Below are positions 26,885 to 38,933 of a DNA stretch of 64,000 nt, piece by piece. Location of the stretch: positions 992,001 through 1,056,000 of the forward strand of contig JACKQL020000007.1 of the NCBI GenBank assembly GCA_018296165.2, written 5' to 3'. The stretch is from Termitomyces sp. T153. Lineage: Eukaryota > Basidiomycota > Agaricomycetes > Agaricales > Lyophyllaceae. The notes beneath the pieces are model-generated. The model was not told where the DNA came from and did not search any database. It saw only the letters and a program-made list of their open reading frames with translations. Numbering within the stretch: position 1 is the stretch's first letter; each line of letters opens with the position of its first letter. A program made the position numbers and the translations under genes.

Positions 26885-27733
26885 ATGTCGCGTCTGGCTG
26901 ATAACCTCCCATCCACTGCACGTTCAATCGCGCTCTTGGTCTCATCGACACCTGCCGTTCAGGATGCTCAGCCCGGTGTCCTCCACCAACTTCTTGAATT
27001 CTCACATCGGTACACCACACAAGTTCTATCCGACGCAAACGTATACGCTGAGCATGCAGGCCGTTCTGGAAAGGTCGAGATAGATGACGTGGTTTTGGCC
27101 GTCCAGGCCCGTGTTGGATGGGAGTTCGGTGGCCGTGTTCCAAAAGAAGTCCGTTTCACCCTTGCTCGCACTTGTGCAACATTTGACCTATCTACTTAGT
27201 ACATCCTTTCTCTAGCCACCCAAGTAAACGCGACTCCTCTTCCCGCGGTACCCGAGATATTCGGAGTTCGTCTACCACAGGCCTCAGATTGCCTTACAGC
27301 AATCGACTTCGATCTTGTCCCAAATAAGCCGCCACAGGGTGTTACAGTCTACGACGAAGAAGTCGAAGAAATTGAAGAGTCTGAGTCCGAAGAAGACGAC
27401 GACGAAATGGAACCTGCCCCGATACCCAAGACACCGGTTGCGCCTGGTGCCATTGCTACCCATCCGGCTGTGGACCAAATCATGAGAGAGGAGGCACCAT
27501 TCCCAATCAGTGCAATTGCCACACCATCAGATATCGAGATGCTTGGCACACCAGGTGGTATTGGAGGCGGTCACAATACTGAAGAAGGCAGCGACGCTGG
27601 AGAAGAGGAAGATGGCCTTTTCGCAGGTGGAGATGATGAAGAGGAGGAAAGTGATGGTATGGAGGAAGTTCAAACAACTGAGGCTACCAATGGGGTGAAA
27701 CGGAAATTGGTAGAAGAAGACGATTACGACTAG
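26885..27733 (+). CDS. TAF9: Transcription initiation factor TFIID subunit 9
   Basis: Histone-fold subunit shared by TFIID and SAGA, pairing with TAF6. Two exons (26885-27148, 27200-27733) give 265 aa. The H3-like fold occupies about residues 8-105: PGVLHQLLEFSHRYTTQVLSDA, VEIDDVVLAVQAR, and after the intron YILSLATQVNATPLP. The C-terminal half is acidic and low-complexity, ending KRKLVEEDDYD. The start is the ATG at 26885; the frame is open upstream without another ATG. It is divergent from ISU1 with about 280 bp between starts. Confidence 0.93.
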
Positions 27734-27841
27734 GCAGTAGCCGCTCTGCATCACCTGGTAATGTACGATAAAGGAAGTCTAGGACAACATATTGTCTATA
27801 ATTTAATGTCACGGGTAGCAAGTTGTATTCATAAGATCATG

Positions 27842-29576
27842 TCAGGCCAAATATCTTTGTGCTGGAATTGCCAACAAGACGACAAGGATGGCCAATAAGA
27901 CAAGTAGTGTGATGGTCCAGGCTATTGGCAAACGAACATCAATTGACATTCAGACAAGGCGTGAAAATGGGACATACAAGGACCACTCCCAATTGCTGTG
28001 GGCACACTAACTACACGAACCGATGCATCGGCGCTACCAGTGATAAGCAAAGTTGAAGTAGGGTTGAAAGCGATGGTTGTAGGCGGGAAATCATGAGCCT
28101 TGAGGATGGTCACCAAAGGCTGGAGAGGTCAATGAGACTCTACTTGAACCAAAGTCAATCTCGGGTGTAACTTACACTTAGGTTGCCAGCATCAAATAAG
28201 CCGACTGTCAAATCCGATGTCCCATATCCCAAAAACTTGCCATCAGGACTGGAAAGGTTGTCATTTGATATCCATCCTAAATTAAGGTTACGACTTGCCT
28301 GATGTCGAAACAGGTCAAAGCACGATCGCCAACTTTCCGCGATTTCTCTACAGTCCATGTTTTTGTATCCCATTTATAGATAAATGACTGTCGTTGAGGT
28401 GTCTTCGCCTTCTTCGTCCTTGGTGAAGTTGTATTAACCGTGGTATATAGGATGGTGCTGTCTGTTGGATGGTATCTGGAAATATCATGAGAAGATTCCT
28501 TCGGCCGAGGGCCAGTAGAGCTTGCCTGGCTGAGCGGAAAGCAGGAACAACACCTGGTATGGTGGGGACATCGACTGACTGCAGCAATTCAAGCTTCGGG
28601 GATAATGGGTGGCTTGCTGACTTAGTGTTCTTCCCCTTCCCTTTACTCTTCTTGGAGGAAGGCGTCTGGCGTACTTCCGGAGAGCTAGGAAGGGAATAAA
28701 CTCTGAAGTCTCGCGTGGTCACGACCACGATCTAACACAAAAGATAAGGGAAGCAAACTTGAGCCGGAACTAACGGCATTACTGTAGATCCAGAAAAGGT
28801 TGCGTCATATATCTCGTTCTCGGTATGAATCGGTTCAGCAGCGGGACTTAAAGAGGGATAAAAAAGAAGGGAGAACTGAAAATCACATAAGATTAGGAAC
28901 CTCAGACTAAATTTCAAAAAGCATACATCGTGGGCGCCTGCGACTGCCAGCAGTGTGCCATCAGAAGACAGGACCGTGACTTTCTATCTGCTTATCAGGA
29001 CTTGTCGATGAACAGTGGAAAGAGTGACACTTGCTTGGTAGTCAGAAGGGTCCGACGTTGGAATTGTTCCCCGAGTGCGCAGTGAGACTGGTCTAGGATG
29101 GGAGGTATGTGATCAGAACATTTACATAACATAGAAGTAACAACATACATGTTGTCCTTGAGGGTATAAACACGACAGTTCTCATTTGACCCTTTTTCTA
29201 TATTCTGTATTGTGCTATTTACGCCACACACAATTGTCCGAGCCTAAAGCACACACGTCAGAACGCTGGCCTGGCAGATACAGGCAACAATACCGTTTTG
29301 TCCGCTGCCATACTCATAGGCGCATCCTCACCTATATTCAGCTCGACTTCTCCAAGAATCTCAAGGGATCTTTCCGGTCCGACATGGAATAACCGCTACG
29401 CACGGAGGTGAGAAAGTGATTAGGACTTCAAAGAAACTTCTACTTACCAACTTGTTTTTGATGCCAGCCTTGGCCGTTCCACCACCACCACCGAGAACCA
29501 ACTCATTCTCAGAGAGAAATGCAGAGGAGTATACCGGAAACCCAGACAGCGAGTGGGGTGTGTGGCGAGTACGCAT
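27842..29576 (-). CDS. SEC12: SEC12-type guanine nucleotide exchange factor for Sar1
   Basis: ER type-II membrane WD40 protein that activates Sar1 to start COPII coat assembly. Eleven exons (29576-29448, 29395-29294, 29243-29149, 29092-29035, 28983-28927, 28875-28783, 28731-28526, 28475-28299, 28248-28176, 28119-27984, 27921-27842) give 401 aa. A seven-bladed propeller is suggested by repeats such as YSSAFLSENELVLGGGGG, VTVLSSDGTLLAVAG, FDISPDGKFLGYGTSDLTV and IAFNPTSTLLITGSADASVRV. The last exon encodes the membrane anchor WTITLLVLLAILVVLLAI. The GGGG loop after the first blade is the potassium-binding region of Sec12. Three of the ten introns have GC donors (29034, 28525, 28298). PREB is the animal counterpart. 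Confidence 0.9.
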
Positions 29577-29768
29577 TAGGGTTCATGCCACGGATGGTTA
29601 ACGATCGTAAACCGCGCTTTATTGACACGTGACGGATATGGACATTATGTCCATACCTTGCCATTGGCCATTGATAAGTAAATCGCGCTGTCCAACGTGT
29701 TGGCCATTGTCTCTCTGGCCATTCGGTCACCAGCTCCCATCCTCGGCTTAGCCGTAGACTCACAATAC

Positions 29769-31756
29769 ATGCTGGCTCTCGGCGGTGTTGTCTTATCCCT
29801 CAACAGAGGCCGGTTCTCCACCTTCTGGACGGAGTATGATCTTCCCCACCTAACGAAAGCGACTTTCATTGGCATCTTAATTGCTGTCTCTGGCAATGTT
29901 CTCATTTCACTCGCACTGAATCTTCAAAAGCTCGCACATAGACGCGTCGAAGCTGAAATCCGGGCAACTAGTCAAGAAACTGCGAAGGGGGCGTCCGCCA
30001 ATGGCACCCAGCGCAGACGCTCTGACGATCAAAATGCTACACAAAGGACTACCTTACTCAATGTTGTTTCGTCAGATGCTAGGCCTACGGAGGCTGGCCC
30101 TTTGGTTTCTCTTCCCCATCCTCATGACTATGGTTCAGTTACCAATGGGACGAACGGTGGTCCTGCAAATATACCTCATCCTCGACTAGTCCTACTTTCT
30201 CGACTCATACCAGCATGGTTCCACCGGCGAAAGTCAGAGCGCTCCATGTCAGTCACCCCTATGGACGGTGTCATTGCTGTTGACGTGATGTCAGAAGAGA
30301 CCACGCTACATCGACAAAGGCCCCAATCTCACAGACAAGGCATGGTGGAGGACGGAAATGAGACAGCGTATCTCAGGTCTAAGCTATGGTTTGTCCTTGC
30401 GCTTGATCGCTCCGACTCTACTATAATGAATGCCAACAGGTGGTCAGGCTTTTTCTTGATGAATATCGGTGAAACAGGCAATTTTATCTCGTATGCGTGG
30501 GCTCCCGCGTCTGTTGTTGCACCCCTTGGCACCGTAAGAGTTCGAGTGTCCTAGCCGAGTCGACGATTTGACGCCTCGAGCAGTTTGCATTAATGGCGAA
30601 TTGTTTTTTTGCTCCTCTTCTACTGGGAGAACGTTTCCGCAAGGTTTGCTGACAATTTCCCAATCTCTGAACGACTGCTAAGCCTAAACTTTAGCGCGAC
30701 CTTGTAGGAATCGTGATTGCTATAATTGGAGCCGTGACCGTTGTTCTTGCCACGAATGCATCTAATACCCCACTCGATCCTGACGTCCTTCTCGAAGCTA
30801 TCTCTCAGACTCCATTCATCATTTATTCATGTATCTACCTAGTGGGTGCAGTCATTCTGGGCGCATTGTCTCACAGCGGCGTCGGCAGGCAGTGGGTCTT
30901 TGTAGACGTGGGTCTCTGTGCTCTGTTCGGTACGTTATGACCTTATCCAATGATGTAAATCCTTATGGTGTCGTGCTCTGTAGGTGGCTTTACGGTATTG
31001 TCTACCAAGGCAATTTCTACTTTGTTGACGTTGGAATGGATCACCATGTTCTCTAAGTGGATCACGTACCCAATCCTTGTTGTACGTTCTAGCGTCATCG
31101 ACAGTTCACAACATTCATTTCACCTACTTCCAGGTTCTTATAGTCACTGGGGTTGGACAAATTCGATATCTCAATCGTGCCCTGATGCGCTTTGACAGCA
31201 AAGTGGGTCTTACGCGTCCGTTCATCTCTACTGACCGTACTCACATCTGTATGATCCAGGTTGTCATCCCTGTCCAGTTTGTCTTGTTCACGCTTTCTGC
31301 TATCATTGGTTCAGCAATTCTCTATGGAGACTTCAGGAGAGCGAAGTTTCATGAGATTGTGACTTTCTTGTATGGTTGTGCTGCGACCTTCTTAGGCGTT
31401 TTTATCATTGCATGGGCGCCAAGCTCGGAACTCGCCGACCCAGAAAATGGACCTCATTCAGATTTTGTCAGCGTCGTCAGCTCTGGCAATTCTCCTCGCC
31501 TAGAGAGAAGTCGGGCAACACTGGTAATGCGCAGTGATGTGCGCGATACACCAGGAGCCCGGAATCAGCACAATAATGTCAGTCTTCTTGGACTGTCCCC
31601 AGCTCAGGTAGAAATAATGATCTTTCGGCTCGGGTCAACTTTCTCAATCTTTTTTCTAAGCATTTGTTACTAGTACATACCCCGCCACGAGATGCTCCTA
31701 TCCATGGTCAGATGCCGCAACCCGCGAATTCTAATCACTCAAGGATCCATGAATGA
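29769..31756 (+). CDS. NIPA-like magnesium transporter (DUF803)
   Basis: Predicted polytopic Mg2+ transporter. Eight exons (29769-30388, 30440-30533, 30584-30643, 30695-30929, 30984-31081, 31134-31202, 31260-31607, 31661-31756) give 539 aa. The first TM is FIGILIAVSGNVLISLALNL; a long hydrophilic loop follows (about residues 50-190). Then come the NIPA core blocks GETGNFISYAWAPASVVAPLG, FFAPLLLGERFRKRD, LFGGFTVLSTKAISTLL, LNRALMRFDSKVVIPVQFVLFTL and AIIGSAILYGDF. The start is uncertain: ATG 29769 is the first in frame and gives 34 residues before TM1. The 3' end is also uncertain: an acceptor at 31673 instead of 31660 would change the frame and end at 31895. It shares a 192-bp divergent promoter with SEC12. 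Confidence 0.82.
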
Positions 31757-31964
31757 GTTGATGACAGTACACGGGTCAGGATCAGCCCAGGAGGGAGGGA
31801 CTCGTGATAGTAGTAATAGTATGACTGGACGGCTAACGCCTGCTGATTACTACTGCAGGCTGGAAGTCGACAACAACACTCATTGGTGTTTGTAAGTTGA
31901 TACTCGTATGTTACATATGTGCTCTCGCTTTTCTGATAGCTATAATTCATATCATGCCTCGGAA

Positions 31965-32879
31965 CTACATACCGGGTCTGCTGAACATTCCATCCATGCC
32001 TTGAATCTTGGGGTGATCCGCAATGTTGGCCTGAGTTTCGTAAACTGTAACGACTGGGTTGTTCTTGCGCTGCATATGATCATCAACAAGGTAACAGTCC
32101 TTCGCTTCCCTCGGTCTCTCACCTCTGTCCAATGACCCAATAATCCTATATAATATACCTGTGTGGTCTCGGCGCCTTGCGATTCAGGGAAGAATAGTGT
32201 GAGAGAGGAAATGTTTGAGAATTGAGTGGTCCTAGAGAAGTCATGCAGTGGTCAAACCATCGCCGCGCGTACAAAGGGTTGAAACGTACTTTACAGCATA
32301 CTCGCCCACATCACGTCCTTGTGCCACTACAAATTCCTGGGTTGGCTTTTGGGAGGCGACGTCATCGAAGTCTAGATTAATAGTGTTCGCGTACTACAAA
32401 AATGACCCAGAAATTGAGCAAAATATATCTCCGTAACTCAACAGTATTGCAAACCAGAAGAACTTTGGAAGGTGTCTGATCCGTAGGGCCTGTTTTAAGA
32501 AGAACAGATCGAAGTCTAACAGACCCAGTGAAGGGTATGCGAACAATTCTGCCCATTTTCAGACATGAATGAGTAACATTTTCTATTCGCGGCGTACATC
32601 TGATCATCCGCATCGGACTCAATAGACTGTATGCACGAGTGAGGTAGTTGTGAGCCAGTACGCGTACGTTTAACGCACTATGGACTCATCCAGACGTTCA
32701 TGCCATGGTTTGATGACATCTTGACCTTTGGCATTGGTATTGAGCGCGACAACATTGGGACGATCGATATGGATGTATAGGTTATCTTGCGGACCAAGGT
32801 CTGAGGTATTATGATCATGATCATGGTCGTGACTGTGGCTCTCATTACCACAATTTCCGTGGTCGTGATGATGGCTCAT
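31965..32879 (-). CDS. PITH domain-containing protein (PITHD1-like)
   Basis: Proteasome-interacting thioredoxin-type (PITH) domain protein. Six exons (32879-32679, 32626-32598, 32548-32455, 32393-32290, 32231-32123, 32069-31965) give 213 aa, equal to animal PITHD1. The N-terminus is unusually His-rich (MSHHHDHGNC, then a run of HD pairs). The PITH fold follows: SDLGPQDNLYIHID, NVVALN, PWHERLDES, VRIPFTGSVRLRSVLLKTG, YANTINLDFDD, TQEFVVAQGRDVGEYAVK, YYIGLLGHW, and IADHPKIQGMDGMF near the end. No thioredoxin domain precedes it, so it is not TXNL1. Exon 2 is only 29 nt. Convergent with the NIPA-like gene. Confidence 0.92.
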
Positions 32880-33417
32880 GGTTTCTAGGACAAGCGCGAA
32901 ACTTAAGGTTGAAGTTATAACAACCGCGGTTCAAGTCAAATTACCAGGCGCACCAAATAACTACAAATTTACAAGTGTATATAAAGCAAAATTTGATTTT
33001 AGCTTCTCTTCACCGCAGACTTTCGAGGGGTTCGGTGTACAACGACCGTTATATATTTGATCCTTTCTCATTGTGAGTGATTTTTCAATCGTTATTGTTC
33101 ATGATGCTTCTTTTGTAATTTGCGTTCGATTGCTATTCACTCTATATCAAAGGGGCTGCCCGCCAGCAGTCCTGGAGTGAATGGTATGAGACAACTATTT
33201 TTTGTCTGAATTTTTCGCTGTAAGCTTCTTACTGTTGCTAACATATTATTTCTTGCAGGATGTACTACATTATTGAAACTTCCGATCGATATCCCTAGCT
33301 ACATTAAAATATTCACCTTTTGTGAGGTTGTTTGCCTTGATGTATTACCTAAGTTCAAGAACATAGCGTGGCCCACTGACGCAGCTTCACTACAACCTCT
33401 GATTAGGACTACAGGGA
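32880..33417. other. Divergent intergenic region
   Basis: AT-rich stretch between the PITH-domain gene and the UBX gene, without recognised coding sequence. It includes an imperfect TATA-like stretch at about 32978-32985 (gtatataaag). I looked here for a TUG-type ubiquitin-like N-terminal exon for the downstream gene and did not find one. Confidence 0.4.
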
Positions 33418-34447
33418 ATGTCAAACATATATCCAGTAGTTCAACCTTCGACCCACCCTGCAACGCCTTCTGATGTGCCCAAATTACCGAAACTCGAGCC
33501 CAACAGTGCCCGTGATCACCATACGTTTAAAGTGTACAAACCCTCTTCAATCGCATCTCCAGCTCCTTCCTGTAGGTGTAGTTTTGCGGTTTCGGATTAT
33601 AGGGAGTGATTTCCAACTCATTCTGTACCAGTACCACTCCCCGACGAGTACTTTGATCCTACCGCTGCAGACCTCAAAGCCGCACAGTCTACATTAGCCG
33701 CACGCACACAGGCGCTCGTTAATGCCCCACTGGAGTTGCGCTCTGTTAGGGAGGCGAGGGAGCAGGTCAAGCGAGATAGATGGCCGAATGTGAGTGTTTC
33801 CTGATCTGCAGGAGATTGTCCTACCTCAACGTAACGTAGACCACAATACGCATCAGGTTTACAGATCGTACCCAGTTAGAACGCACATTTCCTTCGACAG
33901 ACAAAATCCGTTCTGTTTACGCGTTCGTTCGCAACTCTTTGAGAGAAGATGTGAAACCAATCAAGTTCATTCTTTGTATGGACCTGCTCTTGTAGTGAAT
34001 GGCTTGTGACCCAACTGCTTTCAGACCAATCACCTCCGAAACGCGATTTGAAGGTTTCGGACCCGCAAGTTCGAGATCTCGACTTAGCACAGTTACAACT
34101 AGCGCCTTCTTCTGTTCTTCTATTGAGGTTCGAAGATGAGTCTCTGAATGGTATCTATGTTGTAGTCATCTGTTGATCTTTTTACTGATCTGAAAATCCC
34201 AGGTTCTCATGTTCCAGCACCTCTACTTCCGGATTTGCTTGCTCAAGCAGTTGATCTTCCAGCACCTCCAAATTTTGATAGTTCGTTGCCTTCCGGTCCA
34301 GAGAAATCATCTGTCTCTGTGTCCAGTCCAACTTCTAGCTCTATAGAGAAGAAGATACCCAAGTGGTTGAAGATGGGATTGAGTAAGCCTTTTCCATAGC
34401 ATCATCATTCAACCCTTAAATCACTCTCAACAGAAAAAACAAAGTAG
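33418..34447 (+). CDS. UBX-domain protein (ASPSCR1/TUG-Ubx4 type)
   Basis: Probable cofactor of the p97/Cdc48 segregase. Six exons (33418-33571, 33632-33789, 33840-33975, 34025-34150, 34203-34382, 34434-34447) give 255 aa. About 50 Pro-rich residues precede the TUG-like helix LPDEYFDPTAADLKAAQ, then ELRSVREAREQVKRDRWP. The UBX beta-grasp follows: TIRIRFTDRTQLERTFPST, VYAFVRNSL, KFILYQSPPKR, QLQLAPSSVLLLRFE. The Cdc48-contacting loop reads SPP here in place of the usual FPR. The tail ends KKIPKWLKMGLKKTK; the last exon is 14 nt. Animal TUG also has N-terminal ubiquitin-like domains, which I do not see here. Confidence 0.85.
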
Positions 34448-35649
34448 ATATATACTGTCGGCCTACGCATGTAATACCAATGGGCATGTCTTTGATTGTT
34501 GAAATCGCGCGACGTGTCATCTCATCTTGTCTGTTCGAGAACATCCATTTGTATCGCTTCATGGTACTCTTTGTAAGTACAGAATGTGTATGTCCTACCT
34601 TTCAGCATTGGCTGCATAGGCCTTACGCGTCGTTTCTTCGGCTCGTGTGCTCGAATCAGTCCTTGGACAATTCGAGAAGAACGTTCGTTGCTTGCTCTTC
34701 ACAATCGAGTTATATGGACTATTGTACATAGTACCGGCCGGTGTGGGCAAAAGTGGGCAAAAGCCGGAAACTGGCTATCGGAATCCAATATTCCCGGTTA
34801 TTACTTACTTTACCTGTCTTTAAGGTGTTCTTGGCTCATCCTTAGGTTTTCCCTCGATTTTCGCGTGCGAGAGCAGGAAGAACGTGCGATCCCTGGTTAT
34901 GAAGCAATAAATCACAAGGGACCTCGGAGTTGCCTATACTTTGGAATGAACTTGACAGGAAGAATGTGCCCCTAGCCAACCCAGACTTCTTGCATGGTCT
35001 CCGTGGTCAAGCAGGGCGACGATCCGGTGAATAAGAAGACCTCATAATTTGGGCTTCGGTTCTTCTCACATCTTGCGACTCTTCAGGAACGCCGAACCCC
35101 TACTTCTTTCTCCCGGCTTATGGCCGATTAAAATACACCGGTGTTGCACCTAAGACCTGGATCGTTCTGTTCTAATCAGGTGAAAGCCAGCTGCGCCAAC
35201 ACACTACCAAGGAGCTAATAGTTTGTTCTTTTAGTACACGGAATTTATGAGCATTTGTTTTTGTCCTGCGTAGATCAGTTTGTTGCATACGCCACCAAAC
35301 TTACGCCCACCGTCATTCGCTCTTCTGTCAAATTTTGGAGAGATACTTCTTCATGGCCACATGGAAATGCCACGTTTTCTTCAGTTGAGCTCTAGATATT
35401 AGTTGTGAAGGGGCCCGGAGCACGATAGAAAGCTCTACACATGGCGAGATTGAGTTTATCCCCGGTCTCCCCTTACTGAAACGGGTGCCTTATCCAGGTT
35501 CCATGTCATGTTTGCATAACGCGACCTGTCAAAGACATCGAATCTGCCTGTTTACCATGATGATCCCGCTCCTTCTATGGATGGCCTCTTCGGAAGCAGA
35601 ACCGTCAGTATATCTATCAGCACCGTGATGATGATAGTATAGCTTCGCC
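34448..35649. other. 1.2-kb intergenic region, no gene seen
   Basis: Only frames up to about 129 codons and no recognisable features. It separates the housekeeping block on the left from the P450/GH105/MFS group on the right. Confidence 0.45.
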
Positions 35650-37497
35650 ATGACTTGGAGTGTCCCCTGGAACAGTTACTGCTACGCAATCATCGGCGTC
35701 GCTACATTCATAGGAATCTTGACAGCCATTCACCGCTTGTTCTTCCATCCACTTCGAAGATTTCCTGGGCCCCGCCTCGCCGCAATCACTCCCCTTTACA
35801 AGATTTATTATGAAGTCTACCGAGGGGGGGAACTCCTACAATGTCTGATTGAACTACACAAGATTTATGGTAAGTGGAAGGCTCCACACACGATGCCGAA
35901 CAATTTGACGACATTCTTCTATTCAGGCAATGTCATCAGGATTGCGCCGAACGAGGTCAACCTATTTTCTTACCCGATCTACATAAAAGCTCATTACGAC
36001 CCACAGCTCCATTTCAATGATTACGCAGCTCACTCTGCCATATATGCCGTCGGTTCGCATTTCACAAAAGACGAACACTTTTACCGATCTTTTGGCGCCA
36101 ACGAATCCGCATTTGGGGCCATCAGACCGCAAGATTCTAGGTTACGTAGGAATCTATTGTTACCTCTTTTTTCAAGGCGCGCTATCCTGAGGTTTGAACA
36201 CATCATACACCATAAGGTATTGAAGGGTTAGGATTTTTGTCATGTTTCTGATTACTTCATAGGTCGAGAAATTTGTCTCGCTGCTCGCGGCAAATCACCA
36301 GCAAAGACCTGCGAACATGATGCTTGCTTTTCGTTGCTTGACAATGGAGATCATTGCTTCATATTGCTTCTGTACCAGTGAAAGCCCACTTGATGCGCAG
36401 GATTTCCACGACCCATTCATCACTGTGACCCGGGGAGCAATTCCATCCATATGGATAATGAAATGTTGGCCTTCGCTCAAAGCTTTGTTGGGCTGCCTCC
36501 CCCAGCGGATTGCTCAAAGTCTATCGCCCGCTTCTGTCACGGCCTTTATGGAAATAAACAGGATGATATCTCGATATATTGATCGAATGCTCGAAGAGGA
36601 AACACTTGTACAAGGCTCAGGAAGCCAGACAATATACCGCCATCTCCTTGATCGCTCGACTCAACAGCTCCGACGTTCTCGCCGTAGGTTTGTCGAAGAA
36701 ACGTTTTCTTTACTTCAGGCTGGGAGTGAAAGTCCAGGAAATGCATGTGCAATCGGAACCTTTTATGTGCTCAATGATCCTGTCATTCATAGCAAGCTCC
36801 TCCACGAGTTATACACCGCGTGGCCAGACAAGGATGCTCCTGTTGGGTATTGTGTACTAGAAAAGTTACCATATCTGGTGAATATCCAATACATGTTCAC
36901 AGAAATAACGCCTGACTTGTCGTAGACGGCAGTCATCAAAGAATCTCTTCGAATGTCTCATGGAATAGTTACACCCTTACCTCGTATTGTCGGACCTGCC
37001 AATGCGCTAATCTCTGGGTATGATGTTCCTGCGGGGGTAAGGTTCCCTGTCACCCTTCCGTTATCTTATTTTTAACTCTCTTCTTAGACTGTAGTGGGCG
37101 TCAGCATTGCATGTCTCAATACCGATATGAACCTCTTCAAAGACCCACACCTCTTCTCGCCGGAGCGCTGGATGCAACCTAGCTCCAAAACGCTGGAAAA
37201 GTATCTGAATCCGTTCTCTAAAGGTCCAAGGATGTGTATAGGTATCAAGTAAGTCTACCAATAATCTTCTTGTTGATGGTTGACAGGTTTCCCAGCCTTG
37301 CCTGGTGCGAGTTATATCTAATCTTTGGATATGTGTTCAGAAGGCTTGAAATGAATTTATGTGATATTGGGTACATCGAAGTTTACCTCAATCTATGCGG
37401 AATCTTACTTGAAGTTAGGGATTTCACGAAGTTCAAGGATTTTTTCACTCCTGTTTACGAGGAAACATATCATGTCCATGCCAAGGTTCGCACTTAG
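35650..37497 (+). CDS. Cytochrome P450 monooxygenase
   Basis: ER-anchored heme-thiolate monooxygenase. Six exons (35650-35869, 35927-36216, 36263-36877, 36926-37036, 37088-37248, 37296-37497) give 532 aa. N-terminal anchor AIIGVATFIGILTAI followed by the proline hinge FHPLRRFPGPRL; I-helix LLQAGSESPGN (AG.E replaces AG.DT); K-helix ExxR as KESLR; FSPERW; heme loop PFSKGPRMCIG with the Cys ligand. The C-terminus reads KFKDFFTPVYEETYHVHAKV, as in the trichodiene-oxygenase-like fungal families. A further in-frame intron at 37371-37418 (48 nt, GT-AG) would shorten the protein to 516 aa and better fit the family spacing. No redox partner gene is adjacent. Substrate unknown. Confidence 0.88.
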
Positions 37498-37553
37498 TTA
37501 ACAGATTTATTTTCTCGACGAACTACCGCTTTTATATCTATATCTATGCATTC

Positions 37554-38933
37554 CTAGAGGAAAGTTCTGAGGTACTCAGTGCACGCCAGCAACGCCAAAC
37601 TCTGCCCGTATGGCATGCTTGTTAAAGGTATCTTCTTATATTCTTCGACGTCATTGAATACCGGAGTTCCGAACGACACCTGTTTCAACTCTCCCTTCTC
37701 AGAAACGTTGTCCAAGACACCCTGAATTGCCTTCTTGGCTGCGGCGATGTAACGTGCATCCTTGGGGATGAGCCTCAGACGCAGTGCCTTCAGCATTCCA
37801 TACGCGAAACCAGCGCTTGCCGAAGCTTCGAGATAAGAGGTTGAATCGTCAAGAATGGTATGCCATAGTCCGGATGCTTGGTCTTGGAGAGAAACTAGGG
37901 CATTTATCTGTGCAACCAGAGTCGAGACTAAGAACATCCTTAAACCATCCGAGGACGGCAAACTGAGCATCTCAATGAAGTCAGGTATTGCGATGGTGAC
38001 CCAACAGTTCCCTCGTCCCCATCTAGCCTTACCGAAGTGGTGACGTCCATCAAAGGTCCAGCCTGAGAACTTTTAGATAATGGCGAGTGTTGAGGAAATT
38101 TACATAGGACCTTACCGTGGAACCAAAGACCTGTTCGTTGGTCGACCAGATACTTGATACTGTTGGACATATACCAGTGAGTGCACATCCTCTACGAATT
38201 CTGATCCACTTACTGAAGCAGAAACTGTCGTTTTGCTTCTTCGACGTATTCATTTCTACCAAGAACCAAACCTATTTTCGCAAGCGGCAGTACCGACATC
38301 ATTACAGTATCATCCCACAGTTGTTGAGGATTGTCGGCTAAGTAAGTTATGTGTTGGAGACCACCCTCTTCTGTTCTGGGCATGTCATACATGACCCATT
38401 CTGCCCACGAATCAAGATGGACACGATAGTCCTCGTGTTTTGCCTCGTGAAGGTAGGCGGCTGTCAATAAGGGCGACATGGTATTCACGTTCTCAAAGAA
38501 CTGGAACTCAGTTTTGTGCCTGGTAGTTTTCAGAATTCACGTTACCTTTGTGGTTCCAATTGCGAAACGCTCCTTGAACCAGGATAAGGCAATTTTCAGA
38601 GATTTATTATCACCCGTTATCTCGTAAAACTTTAAAAGCCCATATAGGCCTGTGTATCATAGACATGGTTAAAAACGTCTTTCAGAATAGGTAAGACATC
38701 TTGAATACCAATTCCGTGTGTCCACTGATGGAGCGATTAAGTGGTTTGTCATCTCAATGTTAACGCAGCTGTACCTCCCAATCATTCCAGCCTTTCGTGT
38801 CAATTACACGTCCGTCCTCCAAGGTCATAAAAAACTCGCCGGTTTCGTCGTGTATGTTCACTAGGCAGTCAATGAGGCTTGAGATGTAATTCAAGAGCGT
38901 GGTCTTGCGAGGATTGATATTTCTTGCAGACAT
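37554..38933 (-). CDS. Glycoside hydrolase family 105-type unsaturated uronyl hydrolase
   Basis: Predicted intracellular enzyme hydrating the 4,5-unsaturated galacturonyl or glucuronyl residue left by pectin lyases. Six exons (38933-38775, 38724-38709, 38649-38546, 38500-38214, 38159-38116, 38062-37554) give 372 aa, normal for GH88/GH105. The (alpha/alpha)6 toroid motifs are present: WEWTHGIGLYGLL, NVNTMSPLLTAAYL, the catalytic-Asp block QQLWDDTVMMSVLPLA, HIKYLVDQRTGLWFHGW, ARWGRGNCWV, and SASAGFAYGMLKA. There is no signal peptide, so substrate must be imported. Exon 2 is only 16 nt. It lies tail-to-tail with the P450 (56 bp) and is divergent from the MFS transporter (310 bp). GH88 and GH105 are hard to separate by eye; the block spacing favours GH105. 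Confidence 0.88.
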
